The notes: a model not told the origin generated them from the sequence alone. Counted from the first letter of the stretch, positions 21,170-33,650 are shown. The stretch is DNA of 64,000 nucleotides from Cordilura impudica (GCA_963682025.1 OY821519.1:95755585-95819584); one strand, 5' to 3'. Numbers and translations are program-made.

Positions 21170-23855
21170 TGGGGGGTTTCATGTCAAGTGCACCAACTTT
21201 TGAAACCGATGTCTTCCGATCGGGATGAAATTTGCACCAAGGGACTACTATTGGATAGTAGTTTAGACACAATTTTTCAAAAAGATCGGTCAAGATGTCT
21301 TTGAGTTTTTTCTCATCCATGTAACTTCTTACCTATTGTTCTTAGAAAATTTTCTCCCAAATAGTTTAGATAGCTATTTCTTCAATATTTCGGAAAAAAA
21401 AATTTAAAAAAAAAAATTTTTTTTTTAGACTTTTTTTTTGCTAAATCAAAGCATTTTTGCCTTTTTTTCAAAAAGGGCATTTTTTTCACAAGAAAGCTTA
21501 GAATTTTTCCTTTAAGAGCTTTTTGGTCGCTTAGTTTTGCAACTCAAGACAACGATTTTTAAATTTTTCACAAATGCACTATTTTGAATTTTTTCCTATT
21601 TGTGTGAACAACCTTACAAATAAAACTTATACTGAGAAACTAGACAAATTAACCTTTCCGAAGATATGGAACATACCTTCATAACATAACAGAAGAGAAT
21701 GGTTCTCTGTAACCTGAAAGAGTTATTTGCAATATTTCAATCTGAACACGAGGATGTTAAAATTGGCTTCACGAAATTTACCCAAATGAGGCCAAAACAT
21801 TGCGTTTTGGCAGGAAGCAACGGAACTCACACAGTATGCGTTTGCATTTACCATGAAAATGGTAAACTGATGTAGAAGGAAATCAACTTAAAGTATTTAA
21901 CAGATGATTCGGCAGAAGATTTACACGATTACCGCGATTGCCTTAAATTGACTATGTGTCCTAATGCAACAATTTCTTGCCACTTAAGTGAATGTACCAA
22001 TTGCCCGAAAACCACATTCATCAAAGAAAATTTAATCAACTCTTTATATCGAGAATATATAGTGGAGGTCAAATTTGATTCTTGGATTCAGACTGACAGA
22101 TGCACATTGAAAACAATCATTTTAAATGTGGATGATTTTGTGGAAGAAATGTGTTCAGGATTGCTAAACTTGAGAACCCATGACTTTTAGTCAAAGAGCA
22201 ATGGTCATTCTTCAAAGATTTGAAGACACATTTGAATTCTGGTGAATTCGTTATTTCATATGATTTCGCAGAAAACTATAAATATGTTCTTCAGGATGCC
22301 ACAGTATATTCACAGTAGTTATTTACTACAAGAAAGATGAAAAACTGGAACACAAAAGTATGCCAATCATTTCCGAAGATTTAAAACATGATACCGTTGC
22401 AGTTTATGAGTACCAGAAGATAATACTAAAATATCTAAAATCTAAATTTACAGTAGAGAAGGTATTCTAAGTTTTGGGCGTAGCTCGTCAACATTTTAAA
22501 AACAAAAGTAGCTTTTAAAATCTTATAGCTCATAAAAAAGATTTTGGAATGCCAGCTGAGTGGCATTTTCATCCTACTGCTCATGGTAAAGGAGCATGTG
22601 ATAGTACTGGAACAAACCTTAAAAGAAATGCAGCGAAGTATAGCCTCCAGTGCTCTCATCAAGATCGCATCTTAGATGCGACTGCTTTATTCCATTGGGC
22701 AAAGAATTATTGTAAAGAAACTGAAATAGTTTTTAGTAGCAAAGAGGATCATCAGGAAACATTGAAAACACTGAAGAGCAGATTCGATTCTGCGGTAACA
22801 ATCGATGGTACCGCTCAATACCATGCTTTTATACCGCTTGTCGATGGGCGACCCAAGTTTTCTGCCCCACTCAATGCGATTTCTGTCCAAAGGTAAAAAA
22901 GAAACCAGCAGCGAAATCAACAGTTGAACCTAGTAACGCCAAGAAAGGATTGGCAGAGAAGCAGCAAGTAAAGGCTTATCGCCTGGCTTATAAGCTGGAT
23001 GAGTATTTAAAAATTTACAAAACTTAAATACTTCATCAGCTACAATAAATTAATTAAAAAATTGTTATGTTATTAATGGATCTAATGTGATTAAGATTAA
23101 ATTTTATAAAATTATTTGTTTTTATTATTATTATTATTTACTATTATATATTAATTTAATTATTATTGCAAATTGCAACATTTCATAGAAAAAAAATGAC
23201 ATTTCTATAGAGAAAAAGTGATTTTTTTTCCTGAGGTTAACATATTGCGGAAATTACAGTATCGAAGGTATGAAATTTTAGTTACGTATGTTACATACCG
23301 TCGGAAAAGTTAATTTGTCTAGTTTCTCAGTATATGCTTTATTTTTAAGTTTTTTGGAAACACTTACACATTAATAGGAAAAATTCAAATTATGCTAAAA
23401 ATTTAAAAACCGTTCTTTTGAGTTACAAAACATTTTTTGGTAGATATCCCACTCGCATCCCACTAAGCCACCAAAAAGCTCTTAAAGGAAAAAAATCTAA
23501 GCTTTCTTTTGAGCAAAAAAAGGGGCTTTTTTGAAAAAACGTCAAAAAATTTTTGATTTTCCAAAAAAGTCAAAAAATTTTTATTTAAAAACATTTTTTT
23601 TTCCGAAAGATTGAAGAAATAGCTATCTAAACTATTTGCTAAGAACAATAGGTAAAAAGTTATATTGATGAGAAAAAACACTTCTTTGACCAAAATGTCA
23701 AATTTAGACCCCCTCTAACCCCGAGAGTTCTTGACCGATCTTGTTGAAAAATTGTGCCTAAACTACTATCCAATAGGACGTACCTTGGTGAAAATTTCAT
23801 TCCGATCGGAAGACATCGGTGTCACAAGTTGGATCACTTGACATGAAACGCCCCA
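21170..23855. mobile_element. 2.7-kb DNA transposon with about 0.5-kb TIRs and 4-bp TSD
   Basis: The left arm (21170 to about 21680) and right arm (about 23294-23855) are inverted copies. Both start TGGGG(C/G)GTTTCATGTCAA and share GATGTCTTCCGATCGG and AGATAGCTATTTCTTCAAT. TATA flanks both ends (21166-21169, 23856-23859). The interior encodes the transposase-like pseudogene below. The superfamily cannot be named from ends alone. Confidence 0.75.
21716..23030 (+). pseudogene. Unclassified DDE-like transposase gene, frame-broken
   Basis: Reading across frames on the plus strand gives, in order: CNLKELFAIFQSEHEDVKIG; TQMRPKHCVLAGSNGTHTVC; LHDYRDCLKLTMCPN; a Cys cluster CHLSECTNCPK; EQWSFFKDLKTHLNSGEF; ISYDFAENYKYVLQDATVYS; QHFKNKSSF; MPAEWHFHPTAHGKGACD; NAAKYSLQCSHQDRIL; SRFDSAVTIDGTAQYHAF. 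Related full-length proteins are common as uncharacterised proteins in insects and other invertebrates. YDFAENY, a following SDG-x-x-Q-x-KN (here degraded to GVARQHFKNK) and HGKG-x-CD look like the acidic residues of an RNase H-fold transposase. That role is inference. Several stops and frameshifts make it non-functional. Confidence 0.6.
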
Positions 23856-23859
23856 TATA

Positions 23860-25217
23860 AGAAACGTATTAGTTAGATTTTTAATTATTTTATTTTAGTT
23901 TTAAAATTTTATATTTTAAAAAGTTTTCGTGCTATTAATTTTAATTTTTAAAAAAGGTATAAGTATTTTAATTGGAAAAAGAAACATTTAAAAAAGTATC
24001 CCGCATATTGCCATTTACTGTAGGTTTTAATTAAATTTTTGAAAATGGGATTCGGTTTAACAAGATCATATCATAACTAATATCATTTAGCAACTACATT
24101 ATAGTCGTTCTGTACGGTTCACAATTTTTTTTCACGGTTTTCATTTTAAAGGCGGTTCTAACATGGTTTTCAATATTTATTTTAAACTAAGAAATTATTT
24201 CGTAAGATATTGATAATTAAAAAAAAATTTTAATTAAATTAACTAATTGCAAATTTTGAAAAAGAAGCGCATTAAAAAATTTAAATTTAAATGACCATGT
24301 TTTGTAGCACAATAAAACTGTATGGATTTAAAAAATGGCATGATTCTTTTTGTTTAATCCACTGCATAATTTCTCATTAATAATAATAATAATAATAATT
24401 CATTTTCACACCTTTAATAGCATAATACAAAATAACATATTACTAATGTTCTCAAGATATTTATTTTTTACAGATTTCAATCAATACGAGATGGCAAGAA
24501 CAAATTTGTTAATAGGACGACAGCAACATCACAGTTGAGTTTATCGAAAACCCAGTTAAATGTATTATTACCACGTAATCAACGGAATAGTGAACCAAAT
24601 GCTAGTTAGGATGCTCACACGCATCTCACTTAAGTGAATTGTGAAAACAGCCTTAATGATTTATTGTGGTTGGTGATCAATATTTAGTTTTAGAATCTCA
24701 ATATCATTCAAAATGATATGCAACACGAAATTACTTATACATAATGTACCATATTTGTATTTTAAAATATTTCTATTTATTAAGCATTTAAAATAAGTTT
24801 ACAAAATTAAAAAAAAAAAAAACAAAAAACAAAAAACGTTTGTAATAATATTGTTTTTTTAGATGGCTTTTTGAGACGAATTAAGATTAAACGATTTTAT
24901 ATACATCAGGAGCTAAAATTTCTGGGCAAACCAAAATTATTTGGACGATATTCTACTTTAAGTTATCGCACTAACAAATTTATCTAACATCCAGGGCTTC
25001 AACAAAAAGAAAGTTGTAGTCTATACCTTCAAATTACATGTGCAAATTTTTATTTCATCAAAACTATAATATATTAAGAATAATTATAAATTTTTTCTGT
25101 ATGTATAGTTAACCTTTGGGTTATTAATTATTTTGATTTGTTCAGCTTGATATACTTTCAGGCGAAAATAGCTTGAAAGTGTGTCAAGGAAAATTATTTA
25201 GTTTTTTCGCGGAACAC
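23860..25217. other. Unassigned AT-rich stretch
   Basis: Contains a TAA trinucleotide run at about 24378-24399. A stretch at 24922-24985 (CAAACCAAAATTATTTGG, GACGATATTCTACTTTAAG) recurs at 40502-40560, so part is a dispersed repeat. No gene seen. Confidence 0.45.
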
Positions 25218-25220
25218 TTA

Positions 25221-25625
25221 TGCCGTTTTCTTTTCTGACAAAAAAATGTCGCCCTTTTTTTGCCCTTTTTTGGAAAAGTATATTTTTTTATATATTCTGA
25301 ATTAAGAGCAACCTTGTATTATATATCAATCGAAAGGTCTGAAAGTGCTGTGTTCATAAATACAAAACAATTTGAGTATTATTTTCTTGGAAGCCATAGG
25401 GTGAAAATATTCAAAAAAAAAAAGGGGAACAACGGGGAAATATTCTCCCACTATGACCTGAAATAAGTCAATGGCTCGAATTTTTTGTGATTTATAAGGA
25501 CTCGACTTTGAGACCCTTCGATTGATATATAAAATAAGGTTGCTCTTAATTCAGAATATATAAAAAATACATTTTTCGAAAAGAGGGAAAAAAGGGCGAC
25601 ATTTTTTTCAGAAAAGAAAACGGCA
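25221..25625. mobile_element. MITE with TGCCG ends, copy 1, TSD TTA
   Basis: TIRs of about 120 bases (TGCCGTTTTCTTTTCTGA outward in both arms), flanked by TTA at 25218-25220 and 25626-25628. A second copy at 52425-52812 has the same ends and the same TTA duplication. The ORF across it is palindrome read-through. TTA targeting suggests PIF/Harbinger relatives. Confidence 0.8.
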
Positions 25626-25851
25626 TTATTTTTTGTTTATATCCCCAGATGATAATCGGAAATATTGGGCCAAATAATAAAAATTAAAATTATTAATGAA
25701 ATTAAAACATTAAAAAACTTTTTTGTTTATTTTATTAAAAAATTTATAACCGAACAAATCAACTTTATTAAAAATTATAATTTTAATGCATTTTCTATAG
25801 AAAATTTTTCAGAATTAGAAATATATTCACAAACATAAAAAAGATTGGTTC

Positions 25852-26044
25852 ACACAGAAACAAATTTCACCAACCGAATTGTTTTGATGTTTAGCAACTG
25901 AATTTTCGATTGTATCAACAAAAATTTTATAGCAACTATCCATTTTGTATTGTGATTGCCATCAACTCAAAATTCGGTTATTAACTTTATCGCAATTCGG
26001 TTGACAATAAATTTGGTAGTCACAAGGAATCTGTTTTCTGTGTG
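25852..26044. mobile_element. 193-bp MITE (CACACAGAAAC ends) with an empty site in the window
   Basis: Ends CACACAGAAAC and GTTTTCTGTGTG. Flanking sequence (TTCAGAATTAGAAATATATT on the left, AAAGTAATAAGAATTTTTAT on the right) matches 44440-44545, where the two flanks are joined without the insert. That defines the element as an insertion. Confidence 0.65.
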
Positions 26045-26117
26045 TTTTAATTCGGTTACAAATAAAAAAATTTCAAAGTAATAAGAATTTTTATTGTAAT
26101 TCTTTAATATATAAAAA

Positions 26118-26406
26118 GTAAAAAAATTATAGTCGGTGTAGACCGAGAGAGAGTCTTGGATCCAACTTTGCTGAGGCAATAACGAATATACAAATTAAAC
26201 ATAAATCAAATTTCATATAAATGATGTTACTTTGTATGGGGACCGCTCATGACCATATTTGGTTGTCATTTACTTTTATCAAAAAAATATATATATAAAC
26301 CAAATTTTAAAAAATATATGCAGGCTAAGAATAAAAATGGTCCTGGAGGTTTTATTTTTGTACTACTGATCGATCAGTGGGTGCAAAACATACACATATC
26401 TATATA
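26118..26406 (-). mobile_element. Family F1 repeat, copy c, left half
   Basis: Starts with ATTATAGTCGGTGTAGACCG (the F1 hairpin end, inverse orientation) and proceeds in F1 order (GTATGGGGACCG, TGACCATATTTGGTTGTCAT, GTACTACTGATCGATC). It stops abruptly at the foldback element. The missing remainder resumes at 40225-40500, 13.8 kb away. Confidence 0.65.
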
Positions 26407-27705
26407 TGCTGTAAGGTGACAGCGGTTTGTATGAAGAAAACTTTTTTTGAGGTGTGCGGGTCGGATTATTGTGACACTGGATCTAAAACTCTAGTGCGCA
26501 AAAATTTGAGCCAAATCGGACAATGCTTTCTGGACGCACATTGAGTTCAAAGTTCAAATATGCATTTATATGTAAAAATTATCAAAAAAAATAATTTTTC
26601 ACAAAAATTTTTATATTACTAATTGCATTTCAATGAAATTAATTAATAAACTATAATCCAGAGTAAATTATCTTTCTAATAAAACAACAAAATTGGTTGA
26701 AAAACAACCAAGTTCCTCAGGCAATAAATGCGCCCCAGACCACTTGATAGATAAAATCGAGCTCATTATTAAAGGCATTCAAATAATTTACACCAACAGC
26801 ATTTTTGCTCAAAATGATCTTATGTAACGTATTTTGAATCTCGTCTATTGTTATGCCGTTTTAAATTAATGCCAAAATGGTACGTATTTTGTAGCACTAT
26901 TTCAAAATCTCCAATTTTACTTTTAAAAAAATTTTGTTCAAGAAATTTACCGAAATCAACGATTGGGTTTTAAGATCTTATTAACAAAATATGTCTGATT
27001 AAAAATGCCAAATATTGTACGTATCATGTTCTTAATTTGGCGAGGGCAGCGTTTTCATTTCAGCGGATTTGATGAAAAATGTGATTTTTCATACTTTTTC
27101 AACTTTAAGGCTACATCTTTTTGGTGTTTTCGTATTTCAAATATCTTTTGTCAAAATATTATACTAAGTGATAAACATAAGTTTTGAAATTTGTAAATTA
27201 AGATTAAATTGAAACACTTAAAGGTCAAAGGTCAAATTTAAGGAGATTTAAATTTTTTTAAAACAAAATATGGAAATAATATATATTTGTAGAAGGATTT
27301 TTATAAAACTTGTTGATAATAGTATTTTAATAATTCTAAAAAATAATATTCTGGACTTATTTTCTGAAATTACTCTTGATGTCAAATTGACTCTATGAAA
27401 ATCTGTAAATATTTTCTTCATCAGATATTACTGATACTGAAACTATTGGTTTAATAGAAGTGGCTGGTTTTATTGTAAGTTGTTTTTCAACTTTCTGATT
27501 CGGTTCTAATAAAGCGGCAAGTGCAGCTTTAAATTATATAAAATTTTTAAAGAAGTTAGAAAACTAAAACAATATTCACAAAAATATTACCGACAAAGCC
27601 GTTACAAAAATAACAAATAATAATAATTATTATAAGCAATGAATGTGCTGGCTTTTGCTTATTTGACGAGAGAATTGATATTAAAACAAAAGACGAGCTA
27701 AGCTG

Positions 27706-28023
27706 GTGGCAAAAATGTTTATTAACAATACTGAAAATTATGATGAAGATGAAGATGTACCAAAAAAACTAATACTTAAGAAGGAAAATTTAAGCAATTT
27801 TATATCCAGAAATTATTCTGAAATTATAGAAGTTTTGTTCTCAAAAAATACAAAAAATGTTTTAAAGAGATTTGACACTTCAATGGAATTAAAAAAAAAA
27901 ACCGGAATTCTTGGTGAATACGCAAAAGGAAAAAATATTGTCCGAAACTTAAATGTCGTCAATGTTAGTGCAGAAAGGGACAAAGTTGATTCCTGGAAAC
28001 AATGGCAAAATTACAAAAGATGA
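27706..28023 (+). CDS. 105-aa hypothetical ORF inside the long-TIR element
   Basis: MAKMFINNTENYDEDEDVPK followed by a Lys/Glu-rich, probably helical stretch (LILKKENLSNFISRNYSEII) and a C-terminus that runs into a 95-base tandem duplication. No family recognised. It is the only substantial ORF in the element interior and could be an exon or a truncated N-terminus of the element's protein. Whether it is expressed is unknown. Confidence 0.35.
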   Translation: MAKMFINNTENYDEDEDVPKKLILKKENLSNFISRNYSEIIEVLFSKNTKNVLKRFDTSMELKKKTGILGEYAKGKNIVRNLNVVNVSAERDKVDSWKQWQNYKR

Positions 28024-28157
28024 GGAGCAGAAGCAACATTTAATGAAAGTAACTCTCTATTAGTGCAGAAAGGGACAAAGTTGATTCCTGAAAACAATGG
28101 CAAAATTACAAAAGATGAGGAGCAGAAGCAACATTTAATGAAAGTAACTCTCTATTT
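27966..28157 (+). repeat. Tandem duplication of about 95 bases
   Basis: AGTGCAGAAAGGGACAAAGT through GAAAGTAACTCTCTATT occurs twice in direct succession with almost no differences. It overlaps the 3' end of the 105-codon ORF, so the second copy lies after its stop. Confidence 0.85.
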
Positions 28158-30149
28158 TTTTACGTGTGTCTTAATCTTATTTTTTGTTAAAAAAATTTTT
28201 TTTTTTTAATTTAACAGGTGGCACAAAATTATAGGCAACAGTATTCGAAAAATGCAAATTTCCAATATCTGCAAAAAGATTACGATTTTTAATTAACTTA
28301 TTTATTTCTGAAATAAAAAAGTCCCACTTTTTTTCAGAATTATTATATTTATATAATACAATTGACAGCAATATTCATTTTTGATTTCAAACTGTTCTCC
28401 GATATAACTGTCAAATATATTAATAATTTTGATATCATACATGATTAGTACGACTATTTTTTAATAGATATTGTCGCAAATCAATCGACAAATACTTTCA
28501 GATCTTATTAATAAATTAGTTTTACACGCTCTCTTTCAAACAATTATTGATGCAGATAGCACTTTTTGAATAAAAGCCCTCGATATACAAATTTGTTTAT
28601 ACTGTATCAAATATAAAAACTAATTAATCTACATATTTTCGTAAAATAATGAATAAATTTGAGGAATTTTATGAATAGATTAAATTTGTTTTATTTAAAA
28701 AAAAAAAAATCCTGATGAAGAAAATATTTATAGATTTTCATAAAGAGTCAATTTGACATCAAGAGTAGTCCACGGGTTAGTTTCAGAAAATAAGTCCAGA
28801 ATATTATTTTCTACAATTATTAAAATATTTTCAACAAGCTTTATCGAAATCCTTCCACAAATATATATTATTTCGATATTTTGTTTTAAAAAATATAAAT
28901 CTCCTTAAATTTGACCTTTGACCTTAAAAAGGGACAGTTTATAGTGTTTCATTTTAATCTTAATTTGCAAATTTGAGAACTTATGTATATCAATTAGTAT
29001 AATATTTTGATAAAAGATATTTCAAATATGAAAACACCAAAAAGATGTAGCCTAACAGTTGAAAAAGTATGAAAAATCACATTTTTCTTCAAATCCGCTG
29101 AAATAAAAACTCTGCCCTCGCCAAACTAAGAACAGGATACCTACAATATTTGGCATTTTTAATCGCATATATTTTGTTGATAAGATCTTAAAGTCCAATC
29201 GTTGATTTCGGTAAATTTCTGGAACAAAATTTTTGAAAAAGTAAAATTGAAGATTTTGAAATAGTGCTAAAAAATACGTATCATTTTGAGATTAATTTAG
29301 AACGGCATAACAATTGACGAGATGCAAAATACTTTACATAAGATCATTTTGGGATCAGGAGAATGCAAAAATCTTGTTGTTATAAATTATTTCAATGTCT
29401 TTAAAAATGTGAGCTCGATTTTCTTAATCAAGTGGTCTGCGGCGCATTTAATACCGGGGGAACTTGATATAACCTAGCTGTTTTTCAACCGATAATAGAT
29501 TTTGTTATTTTATTAGAAAGATAATTTACTCTAGATTATGGTTTATTATTTAATTTAATTGAAATGCAATTAGTAATATCAAAATTTTTGTGAAAAATAA
29601 TTTTTTTTTTGCTAATTTTTTACATATAAATGCATATTTTAACTTTGAACTCAATGCGCGTCCTGAAACCACTGGCGGATTTGGCTCAAATTTTGCGCCC
29701 TAAAATTTTAAATCCAGTGTCGCAATAATACGACGCACGTCTTGAAATTAAAAAAAAAATGCCTATCATCCTAATATATAGTGACTTCCAAAACTGTGAC
29801 TGGATTTAGAATTTCCTTCAATAAAAGTTGGTTATAAAAACAATTTGTTAATCATTTTTTTATATTGAATTCAGCACATATTGTCTGAAAAGTGAGTGAT
29901 GCAAAACTAAATTAAAAAAATTGTTTTCTTAAAATGTAAGTAAAAAAACAAATTGAATTTTGTGAACACTTTTGTGAGTTTGTGAACATTAATTATAAAA
30001 AACGTTATTTTAGTATTTAATATGACCAGCTTTAGCTTTAATGACAAGGTTAAGCCTTTTTGGCATACTATTTATTAAATTTGGTAAAATTAAGCTATCT
30101 ATTTTGAACCATTCCTCATTCGCCACTGCGCAAAGCTCGTCTAGATTTT

Positions 30150-30995
30150 TCGGAACTGAACTTGTTATAATTTTCTTTTTTGAGATATTCCATACATTTT
30201 CTATCGATATGGCATAATCCGGGGATTATAAGGCCAATCCATATACTAAATATTCTTCTCCTGAAGCCACTTAAGGGTCATCTTGGCTTTATGCTTGGGA
30301 TCATTATCCTGCATAAAACATGTGTCACCTGGTTCACAACCAATATCTTCGGGGCTAGACAGGTAGGAATCTCTTAAAATTTCAATATAATGTTCTGCCT
30401 TCATTATACCAGCAATTTTGCGAAGGACTCCTAACTTTTCTCCTTGAAAGCAACCCCAAATCATTAAAGAACCTCCTCCAAATTTCATTGTGTCTTGAAT
30501 ATTACGCGATGTGATACCTACTTTTGTATCATACCATGACTATACCAACATACCAACCCTGCCATCTGAGCCTAATCGATTTATTTTCGATTCGTCGGAC
30601 CATATTACTAGGTTCCACTGCTCAACCGTCCAATCCACACGTTCTTTTGCGAACTTGAGACGAGTGGCCCGGTGCTTGCTTGATAAAAGCGACTTCTTAC
30701 TTTTTGTTTTTGCTCTAATTTTTTGCTCTTTAAGGCATCTACGAATTGTCTGATTGGACACATAAATTTGTAGAGTTTCCCTTCCCAAGACGTCTCACCA
30801 TTCTCTTTGTATGTGATTGAGTTTGGGTTGCCGTCCACCTTTATCCTTTTTAACGACTTCACCGATATTTATCCGGAGCTTTGAAATAAACCCAATAGAC
30901 ACACCATATTTTCTTCCAATTTCACGCATAGACTTGCCGCTTAAAATAACGTTTTCTATGTATTTTTCAATTCGAGTTTGGATAACTTTAGGCAT
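30150..30995 (-). pseudogene. Tc1/mariner-superfamily transposase, decayed
   Basis: Starts MPKVIQTRIEKYIENVILSG, with a paired-like HTH (MREIGRKYGVSIGFISKLR) and the linker GGRQPKL. After frameshifts it continues with RCLKEQKIRAKTKSKKSLLS, then the catalytic block VIWSDESKIN (first Asp). Next come GGGSLMIWGCF and CFMQDNDPKHKAK (second Asp). The third acidic position lies after DWPYNP, past an in-frame stop and in another frame, reading GLCHIDRK with Asp instead of the usual PIEN Glu. At least two stops and two frame changes make it inactive. The transposase acts by cut-and-paste at TA sites. Confidence 0.85.
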
Positions 30996-31258
30996 TTGTA
31001 GTTATTTCGGCTAAAAGAATTGATATTTATATTTCAAATTAAAGAGATATATATTCCAATTACCTTACAATAAAATATGATTAATTTTAAATTGTTTTAA
31101 TGTTTTGTGTTAAATGGAATCACGAAAAAACTTAAATGACTTGTTAGTTACACAACTGTTCATTTTAAGATAACGGTATAAATAACGTATATTACTAGTA
31201 CACCAACAAACATAAAAAATAACAAACTAATTTACCATTTATTGAGCACTTTATAATT

Positions 31259-33650
31259 GAGGCACTCAGCGCCAAAACGGCCTAAGCCCAAAAAAAAAAA
31301 AATGGTTCTGAGAAAAACGAAGTTAAAAGAAAATAAGTTTTTCAAATTTTTTTATTTTTTTTTTATTAATCGTAAATAAATATTAGTTGTAATATTTGTT
31401 TTAGGTTAATCATTAGGTCTTAATTAACTTAGATAAAGACAGTTTTAAACAGTTGATACAAAAATTAAAGTGGCTGAGGCCATTTTGGAATCCCTTTAAA
31501 AAAAAACTATATTGATAGGAACTGAGGGTTAGGCCATTTTGGCTCCATTTATTAAAACATACAAAATTTCTTCAGATAAATAATAAAAATAATTTTTAGC
31601 ATTTTAAATAATACAAATTAATAACAATAATTATTCGTCTTCGGCTCTCGAATTTGTTTATAAATTATTATATAATGCAGGCTTTATAGGAGGTATGAAC
31701 TCTTTGAGTTCCTGTAAATCCTTAAACTTTGCAGCTTCAATGAATCTTCCTCCAGGATAAAGCGGTTCCAATTCCAAATCTACGAACTTGCTGGAGTTCC
31801 TCTAGGAAATATCAACGTCTTGAAATAAAACATCTATGTTATTTGAATATTTGTATTGAATTATAAATGACTTCACATTTTGGAATCGAAGCCACTGAAT
31901 CTTAAGCCATTCAACTTTTGAAGTCTTGTCTGCGGAGATTTTTCTGTTTGTCACTAGTTTCTCGATTAAGGATATGCTTTTAATATCATCTGTCGTCATC
32001 TTTACCAAGTGAAATGGTTCCCCTTTTTTTTTTGCCGTGATGATTACACGATCCCAATCATCAGGCGTAAAAATATCCTTATAATATTTTATTTCCTTTT
32101 CAATGAGACCAAAATCTTGATCGCATGGTAGGAATGAGTGGCCAGATACTAAAAATTTGTGGTCTATCTGTTCCACTGGGAAGGTCGAATTATTCACCAT
32201 GTATGTGCAAATAGTGCTCATTCTTATGTTCCGGTTTTGGCCACCACATTGATCGCTATACATTATTAAATTCTTACATTTGACATTGGCTTTCACGCAT
32301 AATGCAAGACCCTATTTCCTGTGGGCCACATGAAGCTATTCCCTCATTCCAGGTATACATGAATGACTTGTTCGTGATAAGATTATGAATACCAAGACAA
32401 TAGGTCCATAGCTGTCTTTTGTAGTAAGCTACCCCTGTGGAAATGACTGGTGTCGGCAGAGTTTTCATAAGATCGAATGCTATAACTGCATATTCTTCCT
32501 TGTTAAGTTTCAAGTCCAATTGCATCCCAGTTCTAGATGATTCAGCTTTTCGGTGATGTAAATCTCTTTCGCTCGTAATCCTTTCCTTTTCAGAAGGATC
32601 ACCTGCGGCTTCGATTTTTACTTTAAAAAAATCACATTTTTTGCAGCTGTCGGAAATTGGAGCTCGAAAATGCAAATTAAAGTTTTCTGAAAAGATTTTG
32701 GTGAAAACGAATTTAGATACAACTTTGTCCATTTCTACAGTTCCACGATACAGCTCGTACATAATCGATATGTTTAAGGTAGGTGCGAGAAGTTCTCTTT
32801 GAATATTCTTATTTCTTGAATAGTTGGAGCTATACCTCGGAAATTTATTGATAAATTCTTTCACGATTTCTGTAGCTTCAACGCTGGTCTAATTATGAGG
32901 TGGGTGTCTTCCTCTTTGGTCCAATTTTGGTGTAGTTGTGCCACTTCCAGGTACTCTATGTTTAAGTGCACGTGTAATACGACCATCGGTTATTTGTAAG
33001 ATCTGCTTAAAATATGTTTTGCAGACATGCATTCCGACATTATTTACTCCAGGAAGTTTGTAAATTCTTGTACTAGATCTTCGGCTTTCGCCAATAGACT
33101 TCTTCTAAGATCCTGTTTCAATTACTGCAGTTTTACACATAAATAAGCACTTTGCAAGTCATGATCACAAATTTTATAAAAATTTTCAAAAATACTTCGC
33201 AAATTATTCTCACTGAAATGCTGATGACATTTTAACGGACATGGACATTCAAGTGCATTAAGTGTTTTAGCTCGCTTCATAACTTCTTTCCCAGTTTTAT
33301 AAGATTTTCCGGAATTTCTCTGAACTTTACTTAAGTGTTTTTTCCAGTTAGATTTGTTGGCAATCCGTTTTCTAGTAGATATTTTCAATTCATTGCTGCT
33401 TTCAACTTCGATATCTGGTTCAGCTGACCTGCTTTCATTTTCTGTTATTCCGATCTGGGATTCTGTTGCCGGAAGTCCCGATGGCCCAGGCAATGTATCT
33501 TCGGAAGAGCGCGATGAAATTGATGACCCACTTGGTGTTGGGACGTACTTCGATCCAGAATTTTCGAAGTCTTGTAAACTCATCGAGTCAGCATCAGACA
33601 TGTTTATTCACGTACTATTTTTTTTTTCATGCTAATACATTTTCAATTAA
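31259..33650. mobile_element. Insertion carrying a DUF7869-like gene
   Basis: Bounded on the left by the end of Tc1-like sequence (about 31258, then GGCACTCAGCGCCAAAACGG) and on the right by the ACAAGTAAGA terminus of M2. Near the left border the motif GGCC-R-TTTTGG occurs in both orientations (31270-31290, 31470-31485, 31530-31545), possibly a subterminal repeat. The right terminus is not identified. Confidence 0.45.
31802..33601 (-). pseudogene. DUF7869-like transposase-type protein, recently frame-broken
   Basis: Minus-strand coding can be followed almost continuously from M at 33601: a Ser-rich N-terminus (SGSSISSRSSEDTLPGPSGL), a basic region, and a Cys-rich ECPCPLKCHQHF. After minor frameshifts come HVCKTYFKQILQITDGRI, NKFPRYSSNYSRNKNIQREL and SDSCKKCDFFKVKI. 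AFDLMKTLPTPVISTG and YTWNEGIASCGPQEIGSCI follow. The last blocks are LIMYSDQCGGQNRNI and VSGHSFLPCDQDFGLIEKEI, then a basic C-terminus ending VDIS. This order is shared by a large set of uncharacterised insect proteins. Asp in AFD, Asp in YSDQ and the acidic DFGLIEKE segment resemble a DDE triad (inference). Few lesions, so it was coding until recently. Confidence 0.6.

Larger units (their letters stand above)
26407..29772. mobile_element. 3.4-kb element with about 1-kb terminal inverted repeats
   Basis: The left arm (26407 to about 27430) and right arm (about 28710-29772) are inverted copies along their whole length. Shared blocks include ATTATTG(T/C)GACACTGGAT, GAGCTCGATTTT-type and AACGGCATAACAATTGACGA-type sequence. 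The 1.3-kb interior holds one 105-codon ORF and a 95-base tandem duplication. No transposase is recognised, so it may be a derivative of a larger unknown element. Confidence 0.75.

Noticed and set aside
25260..25466. 68-codon ORF
   Set aside because: It lies wholly inside a palindromic MITE and is not conserved in the second copy at 52425-52812.
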